Positions 23,601 to 31,412 of a stretch of 31,907 nt of DNA are shown piece after piece (within the stretch, counting starts at the first letter, position 1; each line of letters begins with the position of its first letter). The stretch is from assembly GCA_000969725.1 (NCBI GenBank), contig JXSR01S018757.1. The stretch is one strand, 5' to 3'. The notes below the pieces were generated by a model, which was not told the DNA's origin, did not search any database, and worked only from the letters and a program-made list of their open reading frames with translations. Position numbers and translations under genes: made by a program. Origin of the DNA: Ophiothrix spiculata. Taxonomy: Eukaryota > Echinodermata > Ophiuroidea > Amphilepidida > Ophiotrichidae.

Positions 23601-26600
23601 AAGAAAGTATGCAACCATGGGGGTGAGGTTGTTATGAAAATACAAAAAATGGAAAATAGGTATACCAATAATTTTACATTTTATGCTATATCTCTGAAAG
23701 TCTAAAGAATTTTGAGGTGAAATTTTGGATTTAGAATCAGAAAAATATGGGCTTTGAAATGCTAAAAAATATACTACTTCCGGTTGAGCCCTGGGGGATT
23801 AGAATGTGATCGGAACCTACACCTTTAAACCAGTGTTTGCTATATGAGGATTGCATAATGAGAGTGTATTTTACTCAGCGTTTCTTAAATACAAACTTCT
23901 CTATGGAAATTTATATAATAATAACAGATGTCCTTCTTTCACACCTAAATGCCTCTTTATTTATTTAAGAATCTTTCCATCAGAGAAACACCACACAAAG
24001 GATCAAAAAGGCATTTAAAGGTGTAGAGCCTCTTGCTAGAAATTAGTTGATTCCTGATTATCTTAGATGTTATGGTAAAATTGTTGTGTGTTTTATTTTT
24101 TCCATCTTTTTGGTTAAAAAAAAAATTGCATAGTTTTAGCTGTTCAAATTTTTAAAATGCCTAATGTCTTGTATGTTTAGGCTTTCGGACGAGAGAAAAC
24201 ATTGTTCTTGCGCTCTCAGCATTGTATATGTGCAGGCAAATATATAATGTTTTTTAAATAAATATTTTGCTTGATTCTGTAACAGGTGCATATCATTTGT
24301 AATGGATTCACTTATGGGAACTGAATGGGACAGTCTGGTGAACCAGTGTTATCAGCATTTAAGTGTGTATGTTCCTATTACGCAGAATACCAATTTAGAA
24401 TGCAAGGTGAGATATTATTAATAATATGCACTATATAATTGTTCATGTATGTTTCTCAAACATATATTTCCATGTTACCAATTGTATTCCAAAATGCCAG
24501 ATCATCATGTGAAAAGATAAAACCCCATGCTTTGATCAACACCAAATAGGCAGGCGTGAACTGATACAGATTAGGGCGCGCGTAGCTGGACACATCACTA
24601 CTGCAGGAAATACAGCGCAAGTTGCATGTCTGACTCCTGCATCAGTATCTATGGTGCAGTGACATGCACTGGGATAATGTTTACATGCGGATGAATAAAA
24701 GCCTCATGATTCCCTATTTAGTGTTGATCAAGTATAGAATACATCATTAAATGCACTTTTCCTACTGTATCTATTATATTATTTTCTCGTTTAGGAAGTC
24801 ATAAACAATTCGCACATAGACTCCATTTTGTTATAACCAATGTGACCTGTCATACCAAAACCCAACATTAGTCTGAAACTATAACATCAAATTATTCCTC
24901 ACCTGAGATTGAAATTTTCTATTTACTGGTAATCAATCATTTAAAATGACAGCATAATGTGACAATTCCACTCTGTGCAATTAAGATATGTATTGATATC
25001 TGATCAGCAGTCTGGACCGATTGCCCAAAATGGCAATCATGCCCATTTAGTTGATGTCATGCCCAATCAGGCAATGCTGATTTGAAATTTTCTGTTGAAT
25101 TCAGCAACCATAAGTGTTTGTATGCTGTAGAAATTTAATTAGTTGTCAGTTAATGTTTGTCACTTTAAAGATTCTCATTAATTTATTCACAATATAACGT
25201 TCACTATAGCCAAGAGAGCATTCGGGTGTCACATAACTTAATGGTATTGGTGTCTTGAATTGAGAATTATGTACAAATAGGATCTGGCAAATGTCTTGTT
25301 TGGAAGTTTGATCTCTTTATTTTCAACATTTTAAAGTCTGCAACATGTAAATATTTCAACTATAATATGTGATTTTGTTCTGTACGTTAGATATCAACAA
25401 CTAAAAAAAATCTCATGTGACAGCTCGTCTTTTTAAAATCTGCATATAGTCTCTTTGTACTTAGGTCAAATGAATGTAAAAATTGTCAATTTTGTCTGAT
25501 TTAAATGGCTACACTCTTAAAATGTTTGTCTTGAACCAGTTTTCAAAAGTGTCCATGGCAGTGTTGTCGTCCCGAGGCTCAGTCTTGGCCTTGAGTAGTC
25601 CCTGACAACATTTATTTTAGTCCTCAGTCCTCAGATAATGAAGTAATTGGCCATAGACATGAAGTTTATAGCCTCTGTCTTTGTCTCTGACCTCAAAAGT
25701 CCTCGATCATCAAAGCCAAGGATGGCAGCATCACTTGTTAATTATCATTTGCCGATTTTGTACATTATTATGCTCTGAGCTGACCGATTTTCCAAAAAAA
25801 TCGGACAGGGATATCGGACAGAAAACAAAATGTCAGATTTTGAACATAATAATGATAAAATTGGATGGATTTTTTCACATGATACTCAAAGACATTGGTC
25901 TCGCTATGAGTTTTAGAAATATCGAGCTCGACGCTGCGCGTCTCGCACAATATTTCGTAAAACTCATAGCTCGACCAATATCTTTTTGTATCATGCTCAA
26001 TCCATCCAATTTTATATCAAAACTCTTTATATGAACTTTAATATGTCGGTCTAAGCTTGGGTCACAATAGAAGTATACTGTATTCTACTGGTTCACGAAC
26101 CATCTTGTTTTTGAACAGGAGATGTACGCGAGTGCATTGTAAATGGTATCAAAATTGCAAACGTATGGAAATATAGTTTTCAATAGTGTGTGAAGGGTAT
26201 GAAAATGAAATATTTCTTTAAAAAAGCTGTTTTATTTTGAGGGCTTATAGAGGATACACATGATCATCTATAGAACCAAAGTATTCTTTGATTAAACATG
26301 TCGTTTTGAACCAAAGTTTTCCTTATTTATGAATTAAGGGTTTGATCCTTGGCATTAAAGACCCACATCTTTGGCCTCGAACATCTTATCCTTGGCCTTT
26401 GGCATTAAGTCCTTGGCAATGAACTTTGCCTCGGACACCTGATCCTTGCCTACAAGACTTTTTTCAAATCTTAAGATGTCAAAGAAAAGTACTTGTAAGT
26501 CATTGACATTTTAAAAGGACACCTCTTTCTTTCATATATTTTTACCCTGAACATATGACGATATTAGTTTTTGACCAAAAATGTCAATTTTGGCAAAAAA

Positions 26601-29600
26601 TGCAGACAAACAACATTTGTTTGCCCCAAAATTTTTCGAAAGCCTAAAAACCGCATTTGTGAAATTTATATTTTTTTTTGTTGCTGCTGAAAAATCTAAA
26701 AAAAATGTCTAGGAAGGTTTTCTGAAATCGTGATTTTTATCTTTTTTTTTTTTTTTTTTTTTTTAATGCCATTAATAGGTCCAAAAATGTAAAAAAATCC
26801 CACCGCTGCTATCAAAATGTCACTTTTCGGCCTATTTTGGCAAATTTTCAAAACATATGGCAAAAATTAAATATTTAAGAAAACCCTTCCCATACATTTG
26901 ATTCTAAATTCCAAAAAAGCAAAAGAAATTCAAAATTTCACAAATGCAGATTTTAGTTAGACTTTTCGTAAATTTTTGGGCAAAAAATGTGTTTGTTGGC
27001 AGTTTTTACCAAAATTGACATTCTTGGTCAAAACCTGATATCACCATCATTCGCTTCTAAAAAGTATTCCTTTATATAGTTTATGCAACTAGTTTGTGAG
27101 TTAGAGTATAAAAATGGTTTATTCAATTTGAAGGTCTATCCAGCCTTAATTGATACTGTCATGTTTGGCTATTATTATATTGTTAGTTTTAGTCCATACT
27201 GTATCAAAGGTTGTTCCTATTTATGATTATTAGTTTTCACTACTTCTATTCTCAATCTATTGTACTGTCTTGAGGATTATATACCATATTAATAGTTTGG
27301 AACACTGGTGTGTTATCTGCTTTTTTTGCAAAGTGCCCCTAATTCTATTCTTATCATTTATGCACACAATATTTCATGCGTTGATTCACTCGCAAAATAC
27401 AACAAGTGCGTATATAAGCATTGATAATAATAATTGTTAAATTAAGTTACTTTAACTTTACATCAATTGTATTCAAGAGTGTAACAATATTTCCAAGTGT
27501 TATCATTATTTTGTGATTAAATAAATAAATAAATCTGACATATTTATAGAGGATAGTCTCATCAGTGTCCTGCACTGCTTTCAATGATGGTCCTCTATCA
27601 GATGGTCAGATTTATTCGCCATTTTTAGTGCAGGAGGAAAACCGGAGCGTCCGGAAGAAAAACCTGTGAAAGCAAGTTTGGACTGGCAACCAGTTGCACA
27701 TACAGCGCCTAGACAGGGGTTCTAACCTGTGACAGTCCTGTGAGCTCATTGGTGCAAGGCAAGGGAAGTACCACTGCGCCACATTCTTTCCCACGATTTT
27801 GAATGAAATGATTGATAAAGCCGAAGTATAAGATTTTTCTACCTCCCAAAATTGTCAACAGTTGGCAATGAGTTTTCAAATATAACAAAATATCATTTGC
27901 ACTATGTCAACAAAAATTCAAAGTGCCGTATTCTTACTCTCATTGTCTAATTTGTTTTTGTGTAGTGTAAAGCAATTGTTGTAGATATGGTAATTAAAGA
28001 ATATGTTTAAATTTCTTTATTCAGGTATCAAAACAAGTTGGCAATGACTGTGGCTTAATGATGCTTCAGAACATACAAGAAGTATTAAGCATGGTAAGAC
28101 AAGCACAGTATGATATATATTTGTGCTGTAGATACTCAAATGAAAGAAGATATCTGGACCTTGCTTCCAATGCAATTTTTGTACACGTTGTTACAAATGA
28201 TGTTAGTGATGAAATATAGCACATTGAGCAGACCTCATCATCCCAATTTTGCATTTTAGAAAATATTCTATCACTAACATCATTTTTGGCAACCTATAGA
28301 AAATACCAAACACCTCAGAAGTAGGGGTTTTTCGATGACAAATTGAGTAAAAAAATGGTTCTTTCAATAACAGTTCAAAAAATGGAGAATCTTTGGGCAA
28401 AATTCATAGAAAAGTACAGCCTGTGAGGGTCATATTGACCAAGGAATTTGCAAAATTTTGAAAAATTTAGTAAAATTTTTGATGGGTTTGACAAATTTTC
28501 AAAACAAAACACCTCAAATTGAGAATATAGTTTGTCTTGGCATGTGACAAAGGTTTGTTTTGTTACAAAGTAAACTATAGCTAGGTGACAGTTGGTAGAA
28601 GTATGGGGTCTTTGAGAAACAGCTGGTGATTACGACAAGTAATTTTAGTGTCACGTAACTTAATATATCATATCTGAATGAATACCTTAGCTGCTGAGAC
28701 CATATGCAAATGTGGTACAATGAAAACAAAGTGAACATTTAAAACTCAAAAAAAATATTGCCTCACTGCAAAAAATGGCTTGTGCACAATACTGAACTCA
28801 TAAATGTAATTCAAAGATAAGGATCAATATGAGGTATATGAGTTAAGTCACTGAAGCATTTGGGTTTTCCAAAGCGTCATTGGTGTCTAAGCACGTCCAT
28901 CAAGATATTGATTTTTTCATTAATTTGTTATTCATTCATTTTTATTACTAATGAGAAACAAGAGAAACAACATTAATTTGGCAGGCATTACTAGTATTAA
29001 AGACATGGAGTGAGTACGTCCAGACCACATTAGAGGAAGAATATCGGTGCATCATGTGTCTAAGGCTAATAATGCCTACCAATTGAATCTGACTCTTTGA
29101 TTTAAAAAATAATATCTTCATGGATGATACTTACAATCCCATGACAAATGTCTTTGAAAAAAAGTGACCAAACTCATTTACCTCATTGATCTTCAGTCTT
29201 ACATTGCTTGTTTGTACAGTGCAAAAATTAAATAAGCATTTTTTTAAATGACATCAAGAGTTTCAAAAGTTCATAATTCTAGCATTTCTCAGTAAATTGT
29301 CAGAAACAGGGTGTCCAGAGCTTGGACCAGCGATCAAAAGTGCCAATAGTGACCCCGTTGTATGACCTTTCCCTTGGGATCCACCACACAACTGAATGAT
29401 TAAGTAGGCGGTCAATTCAGTAGGCGGTCGATACGCAGGCGACACTACTGGTTCACAGTTCGCAATTTTTGCAGTTAGAGATAAAATTTTGTAGTTTTTC
29501 TAAAAAACGGGGTCAAAATAACTGAATCACGCTGAAAATTGGGATCTGTTGAGCGGGCTGGCGGCCTGACCACCGGACATCTATATATACCCTGCCCACA

Positions 29601-31412
29601 TATTTGAGTGCCCTCCCCCACCCTGAGATTTATGTTACCTGCTCAATTTTGAAGTATTGAAACTCACCTATTGTTTGTGGTTTTAGGCAATGTTCTTCAT
29701 ATGCACTGTTGATGCATAGAAAAGTTATGACATGGCAGTTAAAAGTGCTGTAGAAGTCAGTAGTATTGCACAAAACATACATATACCTACATACCACATA
29801 TTAAAATGGAATTGCTGCAATGCATATGGTTACTGAGATAATGGTAAAATAGCTGACATTTCTTAAGATTGTTGGTTCAAGTTTTCATGTTCAACACTTT
29901 CCTTCGTCAAACATTAAGGGCACTGTCAACCCTTCATTTTAGAAAGTGGTTTTGCTCTGTAACTCATCAACGAATAATCAAGTCTATATAAAAGTATACA
30001 TTTCTAGAAGTGAATTTGCATACTAAATATGCTGGTCACATCATTATTTGGCCTAAATGTGAAATTTTGGCCTTAAGTCCAAAAAAGGTCCAAAAATCAT
30101 GTTTTGGCCCAAAAATTTACGGGAAAGCGAACTACACTTTGCTTTGGTCAAATTTTGAACTGTTTTACTTTTTAGAATCTAGAAAGCAATATCTAGGATG
30201 TTTTTGTTTGATTTTTATCTTCATTTTTGAAATAATGCAAAAAATAAGTCAAAATCCCACTGCTGACTCCAAAATTTGTGGCAGCAGTGGGATTTTTACA
30301 TTTTTGGACCAATTTTTGACAATATCTCAGAAACTAAGCAAAAAGTCAAAAATTTTAAAAATGCGTTCCTAGATTTTGCTTTCTATATTCTAAAAAGTAA
30401 AATGGTACAAAATTTCACCAAAGCAAAATTTTGATAGCTTTCCCGTACAATTTTGGGTCAAAAGACCCAGGGCCAAAATGACACAATTTGGTCCAAAAAT
30501 GACCTCACTTCACCCTCATGTTAAGTATACAAATCCGCTTCTATAAATATATACTTTTATTTGGATTTAATCATCAGTTGCTGAGTTACATAGCATAAAA
30601 TATTTCAGAAAACGAAGGGTTGACAGGGCCCTTAATAAATCGGACAATCTTTAATATGGTTTTCAAATTCACTGGAATGTTTGCTGTCAGCATACTAAAA
30701 TTTTGTTTCTATTGCTCTTTTGTCCCATCGAATAATCGCATGCCAAACTTTGGTAACGTAGCTCACATGATTTTGGATGAAAGTGAATTTCGTTTTTGAA
30801 TTGTGGAAAGATGTCATCAAATTTGGAAAATATTATGCACATACAAAATGGTGATCGTTCATCTGTTTAAATATTATAATAGGCTTGAAAATGTATTATT
30901 TACTGAAAGAAAATGAACATGTCATAAAGAAACACTCTTGTGGGATGGAAACGCAATTTTAGCTACTTTTGATGTTTTAACTATTTCAAACTCATAAATC
31001 ACAGTCATCATGGCATTAAAGGTTTGACAAACTATATATTACCAAGTAGATCTTTACAAGTTCTATCCAGAAATCACAATATTTGAAGAGATTCAAGGCA
31101 CTGGAAGGTTTTTGTGGACCAAAAAACATAAAACAAGCTATTTGCCGCCAAATTTTTTTGGAATGTGCGATATATTAATTACAACATATTTGGAACAAGT
31201 AATTTAAATATTGTGCTCTTGCCATCTGATTTATCGAGATACAGTCTTATCTAACCAAGTCATTCTGCATAAACACTTCTTTTGTTTCTGATTTATTTAT
31301 TTTTCAGATGCCACTAAGTGAAAAGAACAATCAACTACATATTCCAGCACCTCTTTCTGGCGATCAAATGAGAGTCAGAGTAAGGGAATTGCTGCATGAA
31401 AAGAGTGCATAG
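8476..31412 (+). CDS. Multi-exon gene: OTU-like protease + PHD-like finger + Ulp1/C48-like protease
   Basis: Joined coding exons are 8476-8609, 11321-11504, 14057-14240, 16218-16442, 18622-18877, 19936-20052, 21460-21603, 22570-22620, 24286-24406, 28025-28093 and 31308-31412. Seen: every intron is GT..AG, every junction preserves phase, and the total is 1590 nt (529 codons plus TAG). Counting from 8476, residues about 60-240 are an OTU-like core with Cys69 in NGNCLF and His230 in NHFVPV; 268-317 form a Cys/His finger of PHD type; 347-495 form a Ulp1-like domain with His419 (DWHW), Asp439 (VMDSL), Gln476 and Cys481 (NDCGL). Known: OTU proteases are mostly deubiquitinases; C48 proteases remove SUMO or NEDD8-like modifiers. 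Inferred: a dual deconjugating enzyme, perhaps nuclear. It could be a host gene or derive from a transposon. The first exon may not be the true start; an ATG at 8485 would give 526 residues. Confidence 0.85.
8700..8878. mobile_element. pogo/Tigger-like MITE
   Basis: The left end CAGTGGAAACTCGTTATAAC follows TA; the right end carries the inverse, TTCGTTATAATGAGTTTC. CAGTGGAA-CTCGTTATAAC-type ends are characteristic of pogo-like members of the Tc1/mariner superfamily. At about 179 bp it is nonautonomous. Its right border is worn. Confidence 0.5.
8921..9850 (+). mobile_element. Tc1/mariner-like nonautonomous element, copy 1
   Basis: It starts after TA with CAGCTTGTCCCAATATTAAT. The interior from about 9010 to 9820 is the reverse complement of 20150-20934; for example 9555-9610 pairs with 20345-20405 (shared AATCATGTGATGTTTTTAG). 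CAGGGTGTCCCAATA-type ends resemble mariner ends. The right end has decayed. Open frames at 9021-9317 (minus) and 9550-9819 (plus) lie inside and resemble no transposase I know. Confidence 0.5.
10462..10541 (-). repeat. Fragment of the SINE/LINE 3' end family
   Basis: TGACATATTTAAAGAGGGAG and AGTCTC.ATCAGTG with GGGCCCTC match 27536-27595 (TGACATATTTATAGAGGATA, GGTCCTC). On the minus strand both end in an A/T-rich tail. So this is a truncated relative of the SINE at 27518-27795. Confidence 0.6.
11321..11504 (+). CDS. Coding exon 2: OTU-like core with nucleophile Cys
   Basis: The acceptor is TCTTGTAG after a pyrimidine-rich tract and the donor is CAT|GTAAGT. The first base completes the Arg codon left by exon 1. 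The segment reads YEATGNGNCLFNSYAR and then GSEDQANLIRLYIS, the classic start of an OTU fold: a [DN]G[ND]C-F/L turn carrying the nucleophile (Cys69), followed by a helix with a G-S/D-E..LR pattern. The position usually held by Asp in DGNC is Asn66 here. The exon ends in phase 0 and splices in phase to 14057. Confidence 0.82.
11505..14056 (+). other. Intron 2 with GGTCA-repeat fragment
   Basis: GTAAGT...TTTCAG. At 12690-13000 lies a diverged piece of the AGGTCA-rich repeat (GGGGTCAAAGGTCA at 12780; ACCAGCAATCAAAAGTGTCA at 12857). The stretch 13190-13760 looks like an old degenerate repeat. TTTTG microsatellite at 13977-14001. Confidence 0.55.
14057..14240 (+). CDS. Coding exon 3: middle of OTU-like domain
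   Basis: The acceptor is TTATTTTTCAG and the donor GCAG|GTAGGA. It enters in phase 0, as exon 2 requires, and leaves one base of a Gly codon. It encodes 61 residues, rich in charged helical sequence (HHPTSEELLLYCVKEVIRDS), followed by FKYAG. In OTU proteases the stretch between nucleophile and histidine is helical and poorly conserved, which fits. On its own I would not assign a family. Confidence 0.78.
15371..15631. mobile_element. MITE with 34-bp terminal inverted repeats
   Basis: Left end 15371-15404 and right end 15598-15631 are reverse complements at 33 of 34 positions (start TATATGTGACGCGTTACATC). TA on each side fits a TA target, as in Tc1/mariner elements. The interior is noncoding. 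Such close arms suggest a fairly young insertion. Confidence 0.75.
15788..15864. repeat. Near-perfect 30-bp-arm hairpin
   Basis: Arm 15788-15817 (TTAGGAATATTTGAAGATGA...) pairs with 15835-15864 at 29 of 30 positions around a 17-nt loop. The single mismatch is an A opposite C near the loop side. It lies in intron 3 in sense orientation. Size and shape match a microRNA precursor, but a tiny foldback transposon would look the same. Confidence 0.75.
16218..16442 (+). CDS. Coding exon 4: OTU-like C-terminal half with catalytic His
   Basis: The acceptor is GCATTGACAG and the donor ATG|GTAAGA; the entering GT completes Gly168. The peptide LMQVQLLAIAFDEQVVLF matches the OTU strand pattern in which a small residue and a helix (..xQLLAxAF) precede a strand ending in V..F. 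NHFVPV near residue 229 matches the OTU motif NHY/F.P with the catalytic His at 230. Between them lies an acidic and serine/lysine-rich loop. It ends one base into an Ala codon completed by exon 5. Confidence 0.82.
17140..17560. repeat. TGACCTTG-rich diverged repeat
   Basis: Many TGACCTTGA/TGACATTGACC words recur (for example 17206-17232 and 17294-17330). It resembles the AGGTCA-rich repeats elsewhere in this window but is a different, more worn copy. Confidence 0.5.
17689..18302. mobile_element. TTAA-flanked MITE with GC-rich ends
   Basis: TTAA at 17685-17688 and 18303-18306. Left end CCCTCAAAGAGCCGGG and right end CCCGGCTCTTTTAGGG are inverse at 15 of 16 positions. Just inside are G/C runs with GGAATCCGCCCCCC and GGGGGGCGGATTCCGCC. 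The 614-bp interior has no coding frame I trust. TTAA duplications point to piggyBac- or Kolobok-type movement. Confidence 0.72.
18366..18440. repeat. CT-rich microsatellite
   Basis: Imperfect CTCTCT/CTGTCT tract. Arginine/glutamate-rich translations of the opposite strand come from this tract and are not genes. Confidence 0.85.
18622..18877 (+). CDS. Coding exon 5: PHD-like zinc finger
   Basis: The acceptor is GTCTTTTCTAG and the donor GGT|GTAAGT. After a basic stretch (RQKRHK, residues 245-250, possibly a nuclear localisation signal) comes a Cys/His cluster: C268, C276, C290-x2-C293, H298-x2-C301 and C316-C317. EMIQCSKCYSWLHCQC is the hallmark centre of a PHD finger, including the Trp two residues before His. 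The first pair is spaced by seven residues and the last pair is adjacent, so the finger departs from canonical C4HC3. PHD fingers often read histone H3 tails; the ligand here is unknown. Confidence 0.8.
18878..19935 (+). other. Intron 5
   Basis: GTAAGT...ATACAG. AT-rich; a TAAA/TGAA microsatellite at 19852-19885 is all I can name. Confidence 0.6.
19936..20052 (+). CDS. Coding exon 6: start of Ulp1-like protease domain
   Basis: The acceptor is GCTCATACAG and the donor TAAG|GTAATT. The first base completes Val328 and the last two begin an Arg codon. The exon encodes 38 full codons, ending in NCGINDIIVDFYVR, which matches the N-terminal Ulp1/SENP signature W-L-x-D-x-x-I-x-x-[FY] that builds the substrate groove. 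The preceding SLPKRKDYSQLF is basic. Confidence 0.78.
20122..20934 (-). mobile_element. Tc1/mariner-like nonautonomous element, copy 2 (inverted, cut by gap)
   Basis: It begins after TA with CAGGGTGTCCCAATAAAGC and its interior matches copy 1 in reverse. It retains the end that copy 1 lost, while its other end falls in the N run; copy 1 shows the missing part is about 100-130 bp. Predicted full length is about 0.9 kb. Confidence 0.55.
20935..21048. other. Assembly gap (114 N)
   Basis: A run of N. The left side is mariner-like sequence; the right side is unrelated GC-rich sequence. Confidence 0.99.
21049..21310. repeat. GC-rich, probably repetitive patch after the gap
   Basis: Contains CCCGGGGCTTCGCCCCCTGG (21230-21249, with a GGGGCTTCGCCCC hairpin) and GCTCACTTTGTGCGCTCCGC. 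Base composition is sharply different from the surrounding intron. It reads like the end of an interspersed repeat; I cannot name the family. Confidence 0.45.
21460..21603 (+). CDS. Coding exon 7: Ulp1-like domain, groove region
   Basis: The acceptor is TTCATTTACAG and the donor AAC|GTAAGT; both phases match neighbours. It continues the helix after the DFYVR motif with LLQDEGLTAQ, then AYVFSS, a position where Ulp1 enzymes carry a strand, and ends IPKDRYAYIYPIKPT. In C48 proteases a hydrophobic strand ending in Pro/Ile directly precedes the catalytic His, which here starts the next exon. Confidence 0.77.
21604..22569 (+). other. Intron 7
   Basis: GTAAGT...ATGCAG. The open frame 21770-22189 spans the direct repeats and shows no domain or splice signals; I do not call it a gene. 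Confidence 0.6.
21799..21994. repeat. 29-bp direct repeat pair
   Basis: 21799-21827 and 21966-21994 are identical (TCATGGACGGAGAGTTATTG... to CCGG), 167 bp apart in intron 7. Could be tandem duplication or part of an unnamed repeat. Confidence 0.7.
22570..22620 (+). CDS. Coding exon 8: catalytic His of Ulp1-like domain (microexon)
   Basis: This 51-nt exon is too short for a simple open-frame scan. Acceptor TTTTATATGCAG and donor CAC|GTAGGT are both good, and the phase fits on both sides. It reads NDWHWIAVCFICPRP, matching the Ulp1 motif x-H-W-x-x-x-x-[IV] in which His (419) is catalytic and the Trp beside it packs against the SUMO Gly-Gly tail in known structures. Confidence 0.82.
22621..24285 (+). 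other. Intron 8
   Basis: GTAGGT...TAACAG. A hairpin GTCTACCCGA/TCGGGTAGAC at 22867-22896 is the only structure I noticed. Confidence 0.6.
24286..24406 (+). CDS. Coding exon 9: catalytic Asp of Ulp1-like domain
   Basis: The acceptor is TTCTGTAACAG and the donor AAG|GTGAGA. It encodes CISFVMDSLMGTEWDSL, matching the Ulp1 strand-plus-Asp motif (hydrophobics then [YV]xDSL), with Asp439 twenty residues after His419, the usual distance. The rest is a helix leading to a strand (YVPIT). It ends in phase 0. Confidence 0.82.
25855..26015. repeat. Foldback MITE-like palindrome
   Basis: Left arm begins ATAAAATTGGATGGA and the right arm ends TCCATCCAATTTTAT; inner blocks CTATGAGTTTTA and TAAAACTCATAG also pair. 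The centre near 25935 is CpG-rich (GACGCTGCGCGTC), unlike the AT-rich flanks. No coding capacity. Confidence 0.7.
26545..27145. mobile_element. TTAA-family foldback relic
   Basis: The arms around 26570-26665 and 26935-27050 are inverse copies (TTTGACCAAAAATGTCAATT against AATTGACATTCTTGGTCAAA). The right side, from CGCTTCTA to GCC, lines up with 30530-30631 of the TTAA element below and is followed by TTAA at 27146. The left end is truncated or worn. A T-rich run fills 26742-26764. Confidence 0.55.
27518..27795 (-). mobile_element. tRNA-derived SINE
   Basis: On the minus strand it has an A box GTGGCGCAGTGGTA (27782-27769), a B box GGTTAGAACCC (27727-27717), a central block with TCCGGACGCTCCGGTTTTCC, and a 3' tail of ATTT repeats (27534-27518). 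This is the full layout of a tRNA-derived SINE. The central block resembles conserved core domains shared by SINEs of distant animals, but I cannot name the family. Not expected to encode protein. Confidence 0.72.
28025..28093 (+). CDS. Coding exon 10: Gln/Cys active site of Ulp1-like domain
   Basis: A 69-nt phase 0-0 exon with acceptor TTCTTTATTCAG and donor ATG|GTAAGA. It encodes SKQVGNDCGLMMLQNIQEV, the diagnostic Q..x-D-C-G motif of C48 proteases: Gln476 for the oxyanion hole and Cys481 as nucleophile, followed by the long helix. The Gln sits five residues before the Cys rather than the usual six, so the loop may be one residue short. Confidence 0.85.
28196..28284. repeat. 15-bp perfect inverted repeat
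   Basis: AATGATGTTAGTGAT (28196-28210) and ATCACTAACATCATT (28270-28284) are exact reverse complements 59 bp apart, just after exon 10. Confidence 0.7.
28985..29086 (+). CDS. Possible alternative terminal exon
   Basis: After ATTTGGCAG the frame required by exon 10 (phase 0) stays open for 33 codons, beginning ALLVLKTWSEYVQTTLEEEY, and stops at TGA 29084-29086. Used in place of exon 11, it would give the Ulp1-like domain a different, helical, acidic tail. The pyrimidine tract at the acceptor is weak, and a stretch of 33 open codons can occur by chance. Confidence 0.22.
   Translation, partial: ALLVLKTWSEYVQTTLEEEYRCIMCLRLIMPTN
29918..30631. mobile_element. TTAA-flanked foldback MITE
   Basis: TTAA at 29914-29917 and 30632-30635 bracket ends GGGCACTGTCAACCCTTC and GAAGGGTTGACAGGGCCC, inverse at 17 of 18 positions. 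Inverse similarity extends far inward, and the centre is a hairpin (AAAATCCCACTGCTG against CAGCAGTGGGATTTT, about 30252-30297). The 714-bp element carries only chance open frames such as 30010-30372. Best preserved member of its family in the window. Confidence 0.8.
31308..31412 (+). CDS. Coding exon 11: C-terminal exon with stop
   Basis: The acceptor is TTTATTTTTCAG. It enters in phase 0, encodes 34 residues and ends at TAG 31410-31412. The peptide has a polar loop (LSEKNNQLHIPAP) and then a basic helix (GDQMRVRVRELLHEK), a plausible last helix of the Ulp1-like domain. Confidence 0.78.
   Translation: MPLSEKNNQLHIPAPLSGDQMRVRVRELLHEKSA

Larger units (their letters stand above)
24407..28024 (+). 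other. Intron 9
   Basis: GTGAGA...ATTCAG, the longest intron apart from the last. It carries a foldback (25855-26015), a TTAA-family relic (26545-27145) and a SINE (27518-27795). Stretches with TCCTTGGC words (26345-26450) and CCTCAGTCCTCAG (25619-25636) look like degenerate simple repeats. Confidence 0.6.
28094..31307 (+). other. Intron 10
   Basis: GTAAGA...TTTCAG. Holds a 15-bp inverted repeat (28196-28284), the possible alternative last exon, a GGTCA-family fragment (29325-29380) and a TTAA element (29918-30631). 30640-31300 shows nothing I can name. Confidence 0.6.

Noticed and set aside
25681..26034. 117-codon open frame
   Set aside because: Covers the foldback palindrome, so translation mirrors the repeat.
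30010..30372. 120-codon open frame
   Set aside because: Inside the palindromic TTAA MITE; such frames arise by chance there.
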